From contig JAHCKM010000001.1 in NCBI GenBank assembly GCA_026125795.1, positions 310,001 through 374,000 on the forward strand: a stretch of DNA of 64,000 bases, read 5' to 3'. The position numbers were made by a program, and so were the translations under genes. Under the pieces are notes generated by a model that worked only from the letters and a program-made list of their open reading frames with translations, searched no databases and was not told the DNA's origin. The stretch's first letter is position 1; each line of letters begins with the position of its first letter. Shown here one piece after another: positions 36,065-45,480 of the stretch. The stretch comes from Burkholderiaceae bacterium (GTDB taxonomy: Bacteria > Pseudomonadota > Gammaproteobacteria > Burkholderiales > Burkholderiaceae_C).

Positions 36065-37126
36065 ATGAGCGCCCGGCGTGCCCCCATCGTCGGCCGTCCG
36101 ATCCGGCTTGCGCTTGTGGGCTGCGGACGTATCGCGGCCAGTCACTTTGCCGCCATCGAGCAGCACCGCAGTGAGGTGGAGCTGGTTGCGGTCTGTGACA
36201 GCGATCCGCATGCGTTGGCTGCCGCTGCGAAACGCACCCGCGCCCGGCCACATGCCGAGTTGGCTGCAATGCTGGCGGCTGGCGGCATTGACTGCGTGGC
36301 ACTGGCCACGCCCAGCGGCTTGCACGCTGCGCAGACGATCGAGTGCGCGCGCGCCGGTGTGCACGTGATCACCGAGAAGCCAATGGCCACGCGCTGGCAG
36401 GATGGTCTGAACATGGTGCGCGCTTGCGACGAGGCGGCGGTGCGCCTGTTCGTCGTCAAGCAGAACCGCCGCAATGCCACGCTGCAGCTGCTGAAGGGGG
36501 CCGCGGCGCAGGAACGCTTCGGCCGCATTTACGCGGTGGCGGTCAACGTGTTCTGGAGCCGGCCCCAAAGCTACTATGACAGCGCGGCCTGGCGCGGCAC
36601 CTGGGAGTTCGACGGCGGCGCTTTCATGAACCAGGCCAGCCACTATGTCGATCTGCTCGACTGGATCATCGGCCCGGTGGAAAGTGTGATGGCCTACACC
36701 GGCACGCTGGCGCGCAACATCGAGGTCGAAGACACCGGCGTGGCGGCGCTGCGCTGGCGCAACGGCGCGATGGGCACGCTCAACGTCACGATGCTCGCGC
36801 ACCCCAAGAACTTCGAGGGTTCGATCACCGTGTTGGGCGAGAAGGGCACGGTCCGGATTGGCGGTGTGGCCGTCAACCGCATCGAGCATTGGGAATTCGA
36901 CCAACCGCATGTCATGGATGAGCGGGTTGCGGCTGCCAGCTACGAAGTGCAGTCGGTGTACGGTCACGGGCACGCGATGTACTACGACAACGTGATCCAG
37001 TCGCTGCGCGGACGCGCACAGCCCGATACCGATGGCCGCGAGGGGTTGCGCGCGCTCGAACTGCTGATTGCGATGTACCTCTCGGCGCGCGACGGTCGGC
37101 GCGTGAGCCTGCCGCTACGGTTATGA
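36065..37126 (+). CDS. wbpB: Gfo/Idh/MocA oxidoreductase, WbpB/WlbA-like (UDP-GlcNAcA 3-dehydrogenase)
   Basis: A 353-residue NAD-dependent oxidoreductase. The Rossmann motif is [18 protein letters not shown] (from residue 14) and the family EKP motif is [11 protein letters not shown]. The C-terminal domain has [20 protein letters not shown] with the catalytic-region histidine. With the following acetyltransferase and aminotransferase it forms a wbpB-D-E cassette that oxidises C3 of UDP-N-acetylglucosaminuronic acid, aminates it and acetylates it to a 2,3-diacetamido sugar. It is first gene of an eleven-gene operon; the ATGA at its end couples it to the next gene. The dehydrogenase that makes the uronic acid is not in the window. 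Confidence 0.85.
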   Translation: MSARRAPIVGRPIRLALVGCGRIAASHFAAIEQHRSEVELVAVCDSDPHALAAAAKRTRARPHAELAAMLAAGGIDCVALATPSGLHAAQTIECARAGVHVITEKPMATRWQDGLNMVRACDEAAVRLFVVKQNRRNATLQLLKGAAAQERFGRIYAVAVNVFWSRPQSYYDSAAWRGTWEFDGGAFMNQASHYVDLLDWIIGPVESVMAYTGTLARNIEVEDTGVAALRWRNGAMGTLNVTMLAHPKNFEGSITVLGEKGTVRIGGVAVNRIEHWEFDQPHVMDERVAAASYEVQSVYGHGHAMYYDNVIQSLRGRAQPDTDGREGLRALELLIAMYLSARDGRRVSLPLRL

Positions 37127-37713
37127 GGAACGGGTTGGCCATCTCGATCCATCCTTCAGCCATCGTCGACGCGGGCGCACAGATCGGTGATGGCTGCCTG
37201 GTCTGGCACTTCGTTCACATCAGCGCTGGCGCACGCATCGGCCGTGCGTGTTCGATCGGACAAGGGGTCTTCGTCGGCAACGACGTACGCATCGGTGACC
37301 GCGTGAAGATTCAGAACCACGTGTCTGTGTACGACGCGGTGACGATCGAGGACGACGTGTTTTGCGGCCCGAGCATGGTCTTCACCAACGTGTACAACCC
37401 GCGCGCTACTGTCCCGCGCAGGACCGAGTACCGGCCGACGCTGGTCCGCCAGGGCGCAACGCTGGGGGCCAACTGCACCATCGTTTGCGGCGTGACGATT
37501 GGGCGTCACGCCTTTGTGGCAGCGGGCGCCGTGGTGCGCCACGACGTCCCGGACTTCGCGCTGGTGGCTGGCGTGCCGGCGCGCCACATCGGTTGGATGA
37601 GCCGCCATGGCGAACGACTGGACTTGCCGCCGGAAGGCGAAGCCGAAACGGTTTGCCCCCACACCGGCGAGCGCTATCGTCTGCGCAGCGGGCGTGTCGA
37701 GCTGGTGACTTGA
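37123..37713 (+). CDS. wbpD: Hexapeptide-repeat N-acetyltransferase, WbpD/WlbB-like
   Basis: A 196-residue left-handed beta-helix acyltransferase with repeated hexapeptides ([38 protein letters not shown]). The segment [16 protein letters not shown] is typical of WlbB/WbpD, which acetylate the 3-amino group of UDP-2-acetamido-3-amino-glucuronic acid. The C-terminal [13 protein letters not shown] is also typical. The start overlaps the wbpB stop by four bases. Function is supported by both neighbours. Confidence 0.88.
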   Translation: MRNGLAISIHPSAIVDAGAQIGDGCLVWHFVHISAGARIGRACSIGQGVFVGNDVRIGDRVKIQNHVSVYDAVTIEDDVFCGPSMVFTNVYNPRATVPRRTEYRPTLVRQGATLGANCTIVCGVTIGRHAFVAAGAVVRHDVPDFALVAGVPARHIGWMSRHGERLDLPPEGEAETVCPHTGERYRLRSGRVELVT

Positions 37714-37715
37714 CG

Positions 37716-38846
37716 ATGGCACCGGCAAGCGAGCACGCCCCGCGTCCGATCCCCTTTGCGGACTTGCAGGCGCAGTACCGGGCGCTCAAACCAAAGATCG
37801 ATGCCCGCATCCAGCGGGTGCTCGACCACGGTCAGTACATCATGGGACCGGAGGTGGAGGAACTGGAGCGGGCCTTGTCGGCCTTCACCGGCGCACCGCA
37901 CTGCATCACCGTGGCCAGCGGCACCGAGGCGCTGCTGATTGCGCTGATGGCGCTCGGTGTGGGGCGCGACGACGAGGTCATCACATGCGCCTTCAGCTTC
38001 GCCGCGACTGCGGAAGTCATCGTGTTGCTCGGTGCGAGGCCGGTGTTCGTCGACATCGAACCCGACACCTGCAACATCGACGCCGGGACCATCGAGGCGC
38101 ACATCACGCCGCGCACGCGGGCGATCATGCCGGTCGGCCTGTACGGGCAATGCGCCGATCTCGATGCCATCAACACGATCGCAGCCCGCCATGGGTTGCC
38201 GGTGATCGAGGATGGCGCGCAGAGCTTTGGTGCCTTGTACCGCGAACGGCGCAGCTGCAACCTGTCGACCATCGGCTGCACCAGCTTCTTTCCCAGCAAG
38301 CCGCTGGGCTGCTATGGCGACGGCGGTGCGATCTTCACGAGCGATGCCGCCCTCGCACAGACCATGCGCGAGATCCGCGTGCATGGTCAGAGCGGACGCT
38401 ACCGGCACACGCGGCTTGGCGTGGGTGGGCGCATGGACACGCTGCAATGCGCCGTCGTGCTGGCCAAGCTCGGTCGCTTCGAGTGGGAGCTGCAACGACG
38501 GCGTGAGCTTGCGCGGCGTTACCACGCGGCACTGGCAGGCGTGCGCGGCGTGTCGGTCGTGGCGCAGCGGCCTTACGGTGAGAGCGCCTGGGCCCAGATG
38601 ACTGTTCGGGTACCGCGGCGCGATGAAGTGATTCAAACGCTCGCCAATGTGGGCGTGCCCACGGCCGTGCACTACCCGAAGCCGCTGCATCACCAGCCGG
38701 TGTACGAGCATTTCGCTGCTGCATCGGACTGTCCGCACAGCGCCGCGGCGGCGCGAGAGGTGTTGAGTCTGCCGATGAGTGCCGATCTCCAGGAGGCCGA
38801 TCTCGATGTTGTGGTCGATGCGCTCGCGGGCGCATTGACCGCCTGA
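37716..38846 (+). CDS. wbpE: DegT/DnrJ/EryC1 aminotransferase, WbpE-like
   Basis: A 376-residue PLP-dependent sugar aminotransferase, fold type I. The start IPFADLQAQYRALKPKID is characteristic of WbpE/WlbC. The PLP-binding lysine is in TSFFPSKPLGCYGDGGA and DGAQSFGA carries the ring-contact aspartate. The product would be the 3-amino sugar acetylated by the preceding gene product. ATG at 37716 is two bases after the wbpD stop. Confidence 0.9.
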   Translation: MAPASEHAPRPIPFADLQAQYRALKPKIDARIQRVLDHGQYIMGPEVEELERALSAFTGAPHCITVASGTEALLIALMALGVGRDDEVITCAFSFAATAEVIVLLGARPVFVDIEPDTCNIDAGTIEAHITPRTRAIMPVGLYGQCADLDAINTIAARHGLPVIEDGAQSFGALYRERRSCNLSTIGCTSFFPSKPLGCYGDGGAIFTSDAALAQTMREIRVHGQSGRYRHTRLGVGGRMDTLQCAVVLAKLGRFEWELQRRRELARRYHAALAGVRGVSVVAQRPYGESAWAQMTVRVPRRDEVIQTLANVGVPTAVHYPKPLHHQPVYEHFAAASDCPHSAAAAREVLSLPMSADLQEADLDVVVDALAGALTA

Positions 38847-38852
38847 ATCATC

Positions 38853-40070
38853 GTGGACGCGCAAGGCCTCTGGCGCGCCACGCTGACGCTGGTCGCCGGT
38901 GGTTCGCTGGCGCAATTGGTGCCCCTGGCGCTGGCGCCCCTGCTGACGCGCCAGTACTCGCCCGATCAGTTCGGTACCTACCATCTCTTCGCAGCGGTGC
39001 TGGTCAACGCCGCGGTGGTGGCTTGCGCCCGTTATGAATTTGCGCTGCCGATGGCCGCTGACGATGCCGAGGCGGGCCGGCTTCGTGCGCTGTGCCTGCG
39101 CATCCTTACCGCTTGCACGCTGGCCAGCGTGCTGCCCGCATGGCTGTGGGCTGTGGCAACCGGCGCCCTGTGGCCACTGTGGCTTCCGCCCGGCATCGCG
39201 TTGTTGGGGCTCGTTTCATTGGCCTCGTTGAATGCCTCGCGCGAGCGACGCTTCAGGGCGATGGCCGTGGCGCGAGTCGTGCAGCATGGCGGTGGTGCGG
39301 CGCTGCAGGCGCTCTTCGGATGGTGGCAGGCGGGTGTCACGGGACTCATCGTAGGCCCGCTGCTGGCCGCTGCCGCCGCTCTCGCTTGGTTGCGGCTTCC
39401 GCTTTCTCAAGACGCACTCCAGCCCGCCGCTGTGTCCGATGTGGCGCGCAAGCACCGCGATTTCCCAGTGTTGAATACGCCGCACGCGTTCCTGGGCGCG
39501 CTGCAGGACACCGTGTCCGTGGCGCTGATCGCCGGCATCGCCGGCCCCGCCGCCGCGGGGGCATGGGGCCTTTGCATGCGCGTGCTGAAAGCGCCGGCCA
39601 CGTTGGTCGGTGGCAACTTGTCGCAGGCGCTGTATCCCCAACTCAGCGGCTTGGGGGCGACCCTGCCGGCGCGCGCCGCGGTGGCGCAGACGATCGGCGT
39701 GCTCGGAGCCATGGGCGCCTTGTGGACCGTGCTGTTGTGGTGGGCCGCGCCCGCGCTGTTTGTGTGGGCGTTCGGCGACCAATGGCATCAGGCCGGCGAT
39801 CTCGGACGCGCGCTGTCGCTTTATATCGGCATGCACTTCGTCGCCTCGCCGCTGGCCGTGGTGACGATGGCATGGAACGCGCAGCGCTTTGCGCTGCGGC
39901 TGGCTCTTGTCGGACAGCTGCTGTTCGTGGTGGCGCTCGCAGCGGGCCTGTTGCTCGATGGCCTGGTGTTGGGCGGCTGGATCGTGTCGGCCGTGATGGC
40001 GCTGTACTTCGGCTGGTACTTCGCACGGTTGCTGACTTGGCCCGTGCATCCGACGCCAGTGAGCACGTGA
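38853..40070 (+). CDS. Wzx-like polysaccharide flippase
   Basis: A 405-residue polytopic membrane protein of the MATE/PST group, with about twelve hydrophobic segments. It opens LVAGGSLAQLVPLALAPLLT and PDQFGTYHLFAAVL, the typical first helices of O-antigen flippases. It would move lipid-linked repeat units across the inner membrane. The GTG at 38853 is 6 bp after the aminotransferase stop. Its stop overlaps the next gene's GTG. A second flippase is encoded at 59.2-60.7 kb. Confidence 0.85.
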   Translation: MDAQGLWRATLTLVAGGSLAQLVPLALAPLLTRQYSPDQFGTYHLFAAVLVNAAVVACARYEFALPMAADDAEAGRLRALCLRILTACTLASVLPAWLWAVATGALWPLWLPPGIALLGLVSLASLNASRERRFRAMAVARVVQHGGGAALQALFGWWQAGVTGLIVGPLLAAAAALAWLRLPLSQDALQPAAVSDVARKHRDFPVLNTPHAFLGALQDTVSVALIAGIAGPAAAGAWGLCMRVLKAPATLVGGNLSQALYPQLSGLGATLPARAAVAQTIGVLGAMGALWTVLLWWAAPALFVWAFGDQWHQAGDLGRALSLYIGMHFVASPLAVVTMAWNAQRFALRLALVGQLLFVVALAAGLLLDGLVLGGWIVSAVMALYFGWYFARLLTWPVHPTPVST

Positions 40071-40681
40071 GCCTCGCCCTGCGCGCATCTCTCAACCGAT
40101 GGCGTCGGCGCTTGGCGCACGCGTTGCTGTATCGCGCGGTGTTCGGCGAGCGGTCCGCTGACCGTTGGCTGCCGCACACGCGCATCTCGCCGTCCACATG
40201 CATCGAGCATGAGGATCGACTCGTGCTGGGCGACCATGTCTACATCGGCGTCTTCAACTTCATCGAGGCGAGTGCGGGCGTGACGATCGGCGAAGGGGTG
40301 CAGATCACGCATCACGTCAGCCTGGTCACGCACAGCTCGCACCGTGCACAGCGCCTGCTCGGACAACACTATGTCGAGTGGGTGGGCGAACGTCCAGGTT
40401 GGGTCGCCGCACCGATCGAGGTGGGTGCCTACAGCTTTGTCGGTCCTCACTCCTTGCTCGAGGCCGGCACGCGACTGGGGCGTGGCACCATCGTCCGGGC
40501 AGGGGCGGTTGTGCGCGGTGAGCATCCCGACTTCGCGGTGTTGGACGGCCGACCCGCGCAGGTCGTGGCCGATTCGCGCGATGGCGACCGCAGGTGGCTA
40601 GAGCGCCACCCCGAGTTGCGCGCGCACTACGAGGCTTGGGCGCTTGAAGCGCAACGGGCACTCGCGCGCGAGGAACGATGA
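40067..40681 (+). CDS. Hexapeptide-repeat acyltransferase (WbbJ/CatB-like)
   Basis: A 204-residue left-handed beta-helix protein. DHVYIGVFNFIEASAGVTIG and VQITHHVSLVTHSSHR resemble the active-site turn of sugar O-acetyltransferases with a catalytic-type histidine. The late coil PIEVGAYSFVGPHSLLEAGT and the C-terminal HPDFAVLDGRPAQVVADSRD complete the fold. It probably acetylates a sugar of the repeat unit. The GTG at 40067 overlaps the flippase stop (GTGA), and its own stop overlaps the next ATG. Confidence 0.83.
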   Translation: MSLALRASLNRWRRRLAHALLYRAVFGERSADRWLPHTRISPSTCIEHEDRLVLGDHVYIGVFNFIEASAGVTIGEGVQITHHVSLVTHSSHRAQRLLGQHYVEWVGERPGWVAAPIEVGAYSFVGPHSLLEAGTRLGRGTIVRAGAVVRGEHPDFAVLDGRPAQVVADSRDGDRRWLERHPELRAHYEAWALEAQRALAREER

Positions 40682-41754
40682 AGCGCTATGTGCTGCTTGG
40701 CGATGGCGAGAGCCCTCACCTGCTGAAGTGGGCCCGCGCATTGGCGGATCGTGTGGAGCTCCATGCCTTGTCGACCCGCGGCTTCGCGCCCGGCTTTGAC
40801 GCCGTTGTGCCAGAAGCGCGCCGGCTCGCGTTGCACACGAACCCGGCATTCGAGGGCGGCAACGTATCGGTGCTGCGGGTGCTCCCCCGTCTCGGCCGCT
40901 GGCTGCGTGCGGTCGATGCGGATTGGATCCATGCGCACTACCTGACATCGCACGGCGTGCTGGCGTGGTTGGCCAAGGGGCTGTACCGGCTCCGCGCACG
41001 GCTCATCGGTTCCGCATGGGGCAGCGACATCTTGGTGACGCCTGCTCGCAGCGCGATGCTGCGCTGGATGACGGCGCGTGTGCTGCGTGCCTGTGCGCTC
41101 GGCACCAGTGATTCGGAGCACATGGCAAAGCGGATGCGCGAGCTCGGTGCGCGGGAGGTGATGGTGTTTCCGTTCGGCCTCGACGCCCTGCCGCCCGATT
41201 GCCGCGAAGCCAAGCAAGCCCGGTTGTGCTTCGCCAGTCGTGGGCTGGAGGCGCTGTATGCACCGCGGCGTGTTCTCGATGTCTTTGCGGCGATCGCATC
41301 GGTTTGGCCCGATGCCGAACTGGTGGTGGCCAACGACGGCTCGCTGCGGGCTGAGCTGGAGCGTACGGCCGCGTCGGCCGCGTGGGGCCAGCGTGCGCGC
41401 TTTGTGGGGCGTCTGGGCGCCGTTGAGCAGGTGCAGTGGTATCGCCGCGCAAACTGGTACCTCAGCCTGCCCGCGAGCGACTCGGTTTCGGTGTCGGTGT
41501 TGGAGGCCATGGCGCATGGCTGCGTGCCGGTGCTCTCGGATCTGCCGGCCAACCGAGAACTGGTGACAGACGGGGTCAACGGCGTGATCGCGCACGGTGA
41601 CGCGACCGCCGTGGCGGCCGCCATCCAAGCCATCGCGCCGCGGGCAGGGCAGATCGCGCAGGCCAATCGTTTGTGGATCGCCGAGCACGCGATCTTTCCG
41701 CAGGCGATCGGGCGTTTTCTCGATCGGCTCAGCGAGCTGGAGTCGGCGCGGTGA
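40678..41754 (+). CDS. GT4-family glycosyltransferase
   Basis: A 358-residue GT-B fold enzyme. The N-terminal domain begins KRYVLLGDGESPHLLKWARA and includes DWIHAHYLTSHGVLAW. The C-terminal nucleotide-sugar domain has the EX7E-type region SDSVSVSVLEAMAHGCVPVL followed by NRELVTDGVNGVI. Donor and acceptor are unknown. Coupled by ATGA/GTGA overlaps on both sides. Confidence 0.88.
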   Translation: MKRYVLLGDGESPHLLKWARALADRVELHALSTRGFAPGFDAVVPEARRLALHTNPAFEGGNVSVLRVLPRLGRWLRAVDADWIHAHYLTSHGVLAWLAKGLYRLRARLIGSAWGSDILVTPARSAMLRWMTARVLRACALGTSDSEHMAKRMRELGAREVMVFPFGLDALPPDCREAKQARLCFASRGLEALYAPRRVLDVFAAIASVWPDAELVVANDGSLRAELERTAASAAWGQRARFVGRLGAVEQVQWYRRANWYLSLPASDSVSVSVLEAMAHGCVPVLSDLPANRELVTDGVNGVIAHGDATAVAAAIQAIAPRAGQIAQANRLWIAEHAIFPQAIGRFLDRLSELESAR

Positions 41755-42986
41755 ACATCCTGCTGATCAACCACTATGCGGGCGCGCCACATCTGGGCAT
41801 GGAGTACCGTCCATACTACCTCGCCCGCGAGTGGGTACGCGCAGGTCATCGTGTGTGCGTCGTGGCGGCAACCTACTCTCACGTGCGCGCTCGCCAGCCT
41901 GAGATCATGCAGGGAGCGGTCGAGCAGATCGTCGACGGCATCACCTACCTGTGGGTTCCGACGCCACGATACCAAGGCAACGGCGTGGGGCGTGCCTGGA
42001 ACATCGCTTGTTTCCTGGCTCGGCTTTGGCACTCGGCGCCACGGATTGCGCAGCAATGGCGGCCGGACGCGGTGATCGCCTCCAGCACGTACCCGCTGGA
42101 CATCTGGGTGGCACGCCGAATCGTGTCCTCATGCAGGCCGAAGGCCGCCAAGCTGGTCTACGAGATCCACGATCTGTGGCCGTTGTCGCCGATCGAGTTG
42201 TCGGGCATGTCACCGCACCATCCGTTCATTCGCCTTTGCCAGCGCGCCGAGAACGACGCGTACCGCGCCGCCGATCTGGTGGTGTCGATGCTGCCCAAGG
42301 TGCAGGACCATGTGGCCGCGCACGGGCTCGACCTGAGGCGCCTGGCGATCGTGCCGAACGGCATCGACCCCGATGAGTGGAGCGGGCCGCAGCATGCGTT
42401 GCGCGACGATGTGCGCGCGGCCGTCCAGGCTGCCCGCGCCCGCGGCCTGGTGGTGGGATACGCCGGATCGATGGGTCCGCCCAACGCGCTGGACACCTTG
42501 CTGGATGCGGCCCTGATGCTGCGAACCGAGCCGCTGTGCTTTGTGCTTGTCGGTGACGGACATGAGCGCGCGCGCCTGGCGCAGCGGGTGGAGAAGGAGA
42601 CAATCTCCAATGTGACCTTGTTGCCGCCGATCCCGAAGGCGCAGATCCCGGCATTCCTGCGCGAGATCGACATCGCCTACATCGGATGGCAACGCATTCC
42701 GATTTACCGCTTCGGCATCGCGCCGAACAAGCTGATGGATTACATGATGGCGGGCTGCACGGTGCTGCATTCGGTGGACGCGGGCAATGATCCCGTCACC
42801 GAGGCGGCATGTGGGCTCACGGTAGCACCCGAATCCGCGTCGGCGGTCGGCGAGGGGCTGCGATCGCTTGCATCGATGAGCCCGCAAGAACGCCGCGCCA
42901 TGGGTGAGCGCGGGCGCGCGTACGTGCTCAAGCACCATGCCTATCCTGCGCTCGCCCGCCGGTTCATCGAGGCTCTGCAAGCATGA
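41751..42986 (+). CDS. GT4-family glycosyltransferase (WbuB-like)
   Basis: A 411-residue GT-B enzyme. [37 protein letters not shown] and [13 protein letters not shown] are the marks of the WbuB/WcaI group, which often add N-acetyl-fucosamine or related amino sugars. The C-terminal region with [20 protein letters not shown] replaces the usual EX7E site. GTG start at 41751 overlaps the previous stop. Confidence 0.88.
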   Translation: MNILLINHYAGAPHLGMEYRPYYLAREWVRAGHRVCVVAATYSHVRARQPEIMQGAVEQIVDGITYLWVPTPRYQGNGVGRAWNIACFLARLWHSAPRIAQQWRPDAVIASSTYPLDIWVARRIVSSCRPKAAKLVYEIHDLWPLSPIELSGMSPHHPFIRLCQRAENDAYRAADLVVSMLPKVQDHVAAHGLDLRRLAIVPNGIDPDEWSGPQHALRDDVRAAVQAARARGLVVGYAGSMGPPNALDTLLDAALMLRTEPLCFVLVGDGHERARLAQRVEKETISNVTLLPPIPKAQIPAFLREIDIAYIGWQRIPIYRFGIAPNKLMDYMMAGCTVLHSVDAGNDPVTEAACGLTVAPESASAVGEGLRSLASMSPQERRAMGERGRAYVLKHHAYPALARRFIEALQA

Positions 42987-43690
42987 GCCCGACACAACGC
43001 GAGCGCGAGCCGGAAGCGGTGGCCGAGCGGTATGCGCGCCGCGCCAACGGCAACCGCTACAGCTTTCTGAACCCCGACGTGTGGCAGACCCAGCAAGAGC
43101 GCCAGCGCGCGATGCTCCGGCTGTTCAGACAGCTGCGTTGGACCGATCTTGCGTCGCGCCGTGTGCTGGAGGTGGGTTGCGGCAGCGGCGGCAATCTGCT
43201 GGAGCTGTTGCGATTCGGCTTTGCGCCGCGCAACCTTGCCGGCATCGAGTTGCTGCCAGATCGCTTTGCCCATGCCATGCAGACCCTGCCGTCCGGCGTG
43301 GTCCTGATGCAGGGCGACGCCCTGCAGGTCAAACTGCCCGACGCGAGCGAAGACATCGTGATGCAGTCAACGGTGTTCTCGTCGCTGCTCGACGCGCCGT
43401 TCCAATGGAAGCTCGCGCAGGCCATGTGGCGCTGGGTGCGGCCCGGCGGCGGTGTGCTGTGGTACGACTTCACCTACAACAACCCGCGCAATCCCGACGT
43501 GCGCGCCGTGCCGGTGGCACGCATCCGCGATCTGTTCCCCGGTGGGCGCTTGAGGTATCAACGGGTGACCCTGGCGCCGCCGATCGCCCGGCGCGTCTGC
43601 GCATTGCATCCGTCGCTCTACCCGGTGTTCAATGCGTTGCCGCTGCTGCGTACGCACGTGCTGGCGTGGATCGAAAAACCGCAGACATGA
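42983..43690 (+). CDS. Class I SAM-dependent methyltransferase
   Basis: A 235-residue protein. The SAM motif is [19 protein letters not shown] (near residue 58) and the acidic motif II is [28 protein letters not shown] and [19 protein letters not shown] follow. It may methylate a sugar or a lipid-linked intermediate; the target is unknown. ATGA overlaps link it to both neighbours. Confidence 0.87.
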   Translation: MSPTQREREPEAVAERYARRANGNRYSFLNPDVWQTQQERQRAMLRLFRQLRWTDLASRRVLEVGCGSGGNLLELLRFGFAPRNLAGIELLPDRFAHAMQTLPSGVVLMQGDALQVKLPDASEDIVMQSTVFSSLLDAPFQWKLAQAMWRWVRPGGGVLWYDFTYNNPRNPDVRAVPVARIRDLFPGGRLRYQRVTLAPPIARRVCALHPSLYPVFNALPLLRTHVLAWIEKPQT

Positions 43691-44865
43691 GCCAGCCGTT
43701 CCTGCCTTTTGCGCTGCCCGAGATCGGCGAGGAGGAGATCGCCGAGGTGGTCGATACCTTGCGCTCGGGTTGGCTGACCACTGGGCCGAAGGCCAAGCGA
43801 TTCGAAGTGGAGTTTGCCGCGTTTCTCGGCGACACGTCGCTGCATTGCGTCGCCGTCAACTCGGCCACGGCGGGCCTGCACCTCGCGCTGGAGGCGCTGG
43901 GCATCGCGGCGGGTGATGAAGTGATCGTGCCCACCCACACCTTCACCGCCACCGCCGAAGTGGTGCGCTACCTGGGGGCGGACGTGAAGTTGGTGGACAT
44001 CCACCCCGTCACGCTGAACATCGATCCGCTAGCTGTGGAGGCCGCGATCACACCGCGTACGAAGGCGATCATCCCGGTGCACTACGGCGGGCTGGCGGCC
44101 GACATGCCGGCCATTCTGGACGTCTCGCGCCGACATGGTTTGAAGGTGGTGGAAGATGCGGCGCACGCGCTGCCGGCTACCAGCGGCGGGCGGATGATCG
44201 GCACGCTCGACAGCGATGCCACCGTGTTCAGCTTCTACGCCAACAAGACCATCACCACCGGAGAGGGGGGCATGCTGGTCACGCGCAATGCAGCGCTGGC
44301 GCAGCGCACGCGCGTGATGCGGTTGCACGGCATCAGCCGCGACGCTTTCGACCGCTTCTCTTCCAAAGTGCCGAGTTGGCATTACGAGATCGTGGCGCCG
44401 GGGTTCAAGTACAACCTGACCGACATCGCCGCTGCAATCGGGCTGCACCAACTGAAGAAAGCGCATGCGTTCGCGCGGCGGCGCGGCGAGATCGCCGCAC
44501 GCTATCACGAAGCTTTCGGTACCCAGGGCGGCCTGCCCGTGATCCCCGCGCCGCAGCCACTAACCGGTGAGCTGCACGCCTGGCACCTGTATCCGCTGCG
44601 CCTCGCTGAAGGCGCGGCCGTCGCTCGTAACGGCGTGATCGAACGGCTGTACGCCGATGGCATCGGCTGCAGCGTGCACTACATCCCGCTTCACCAACAA
44701 CCGTACTGGCGAGAGCGTTATGGATTGACTGCGGCGATGTTTCCGCACAGTCAACGCGTGTTCGAACGGCAGTTGAGCCTGCCGGTCTACACGCGCATGA
44801 GCGATGGCGATGTGCAGCGGGTGATTCACGCCGTGACGCGCGCAGTGGCCGAGCCCATGGGCTGA
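43687..44865 (+). CDS. DegT/DnrJ/EryC1 aminotransferase, ArnB/PglE/PseC-like
   Basis: A 392-residue PLP-dependent sugar aminotransferase. [36 protein letters not shown] and [19 protein letters not shown] are typical; the PLP lysine is in [35 protein letters not shown] matches 4-aminotransferases acting on UDP-4-keto-6-deoxy sugars. With the CapD-like dehydratase two genes downstream it could make a UDP-4-amino-4,6-dideoxy-N-acetylhexosamine. It differs clearly from the WbpE-like protein upstream. ATG at 43687 overlaps the methyltransferase stop. Confidence 0.88.
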   Translation: MSQPFLPFALPEIGEEEIAEVVDTLRSGWLTTGPKAKRFEVEFAAFLGDTSLHCVAVNSATAGLHLALEALGIAAGDEVIVPTHTFTATAEVVRYLGADVKLVDIHPVTLNIDPLAVEAAITPRTKAIIPVHYGGLAADMPAILDVSRRHGLKVVEDAAHALPATSGGRMIGTLDSDATVFSFYANKTITTGEGGMLVTRNAALAQRTRVMRLHGISRDAFDRFSSKVPSWHYEIVAPGFKYNLTDIAAAIGLHQLKKAHAFARRRGEIAARYHEAFGTQGGLPVIPAPQPLTGELHAWHLYPLRLAEGAAVARNGVIERLYADGIGCSVHYIPLHQQPYWRERYGLTAAMFPHSQRVFERQLSLPVYTRMSDGDVQRVIHAVTRAVAEPMG

Positions 44866-44869
44866 AGCC

Positions 44870-45460
44870 GTGGGCAAGCGCTTGTTCGACGTGATCGTCG
44901 CTACCACCGGCCTTTTGCTGCTGGCACCGCTGCTGCTGGCTGCGATGCTGTGGGTCCGCATCGACTCACCCGGCCCGGTGCTGTTCCGGCAGGAGCGGGT
45001 GGGCCGACACGGCGCGATCTTTCGCATCCACAAGCTGCGCACGATGCGCACCAACGGCGCCGGCTCGGCGATTACGGGGCATGCTGACATACGCATCACG
45101 CGCCCCGGACGCTGGCTGCGGCACTATCGGATCGACGAGTTGCCGCAGCTGATTGACGTGATCAAGGGCGACATGAGCCTGGTGGGTCCGCGGCCCGAGC
45201 TGCCGCGCTTCGTGGCGCTCTATCCGCCCCAATTGCGCACCGAGCTGCTGGCCGTGCGGCCGGGCCTTACCGACCCTGCATCGTTGGAGTTTGCCGACGA
45301 GCACGAGCTGCTGGCTGGCAGCGCGGACCCCGACCGCAGCTATGCCGAGCTGATCCTGCCGCGCAAGCTGCAGTGTCAGGCTGAGTACCTGCGCCAGGCC
45401 AACTGGCGCAGCGATCTGATGGTGCTGGCGCGCACGCTGCGCATGCTCGGTGCGCGTTGA
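44870..45460 (+). CDS. Sugar-1-phosphate transferase (PglC/WcaJ C-terminal type initiating enzyme)
   Basis: A 196-residue monotopic phosphoglycosyl transferase. One N-terminal hydrophobic segment (residues 6-26) precedes the core PVLFRQERVGRHGAIFRIHK, then the catalytic Asp-Glu pair in HYRIDELPQLIDVIKGDMSL and VGPRPELPRF. It lacks the large N-terminal membrane domain of WbaP/WcaJ, as PglC does. It transfers a sugar-1-phosphate to undecaprenyl phosphate and so starts repeat-unit assembly. GTG start four bases after the aminotransferase stop. Confidence 0.9.
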   Translation: MGKRLFDVIVATTGLLLLAPLLLAAMLWVRIDSPGPVLFRQERVGRHGAIFRIHKLRTMRTNGAGSAITGHADIRITRPGRWLRHYRIDELPQLIDVIKGDMSLVGPRPELPRFVALYPPQLRTELLAVRPGLTDPASLEFADEHELLAGSADPDRSYAELILPRKLQCQAEYLRQANWRSDLMVLARTLRMLGAR

Positions 45461-45480
45461 TCAAGGAGTCGATAGCGGAG

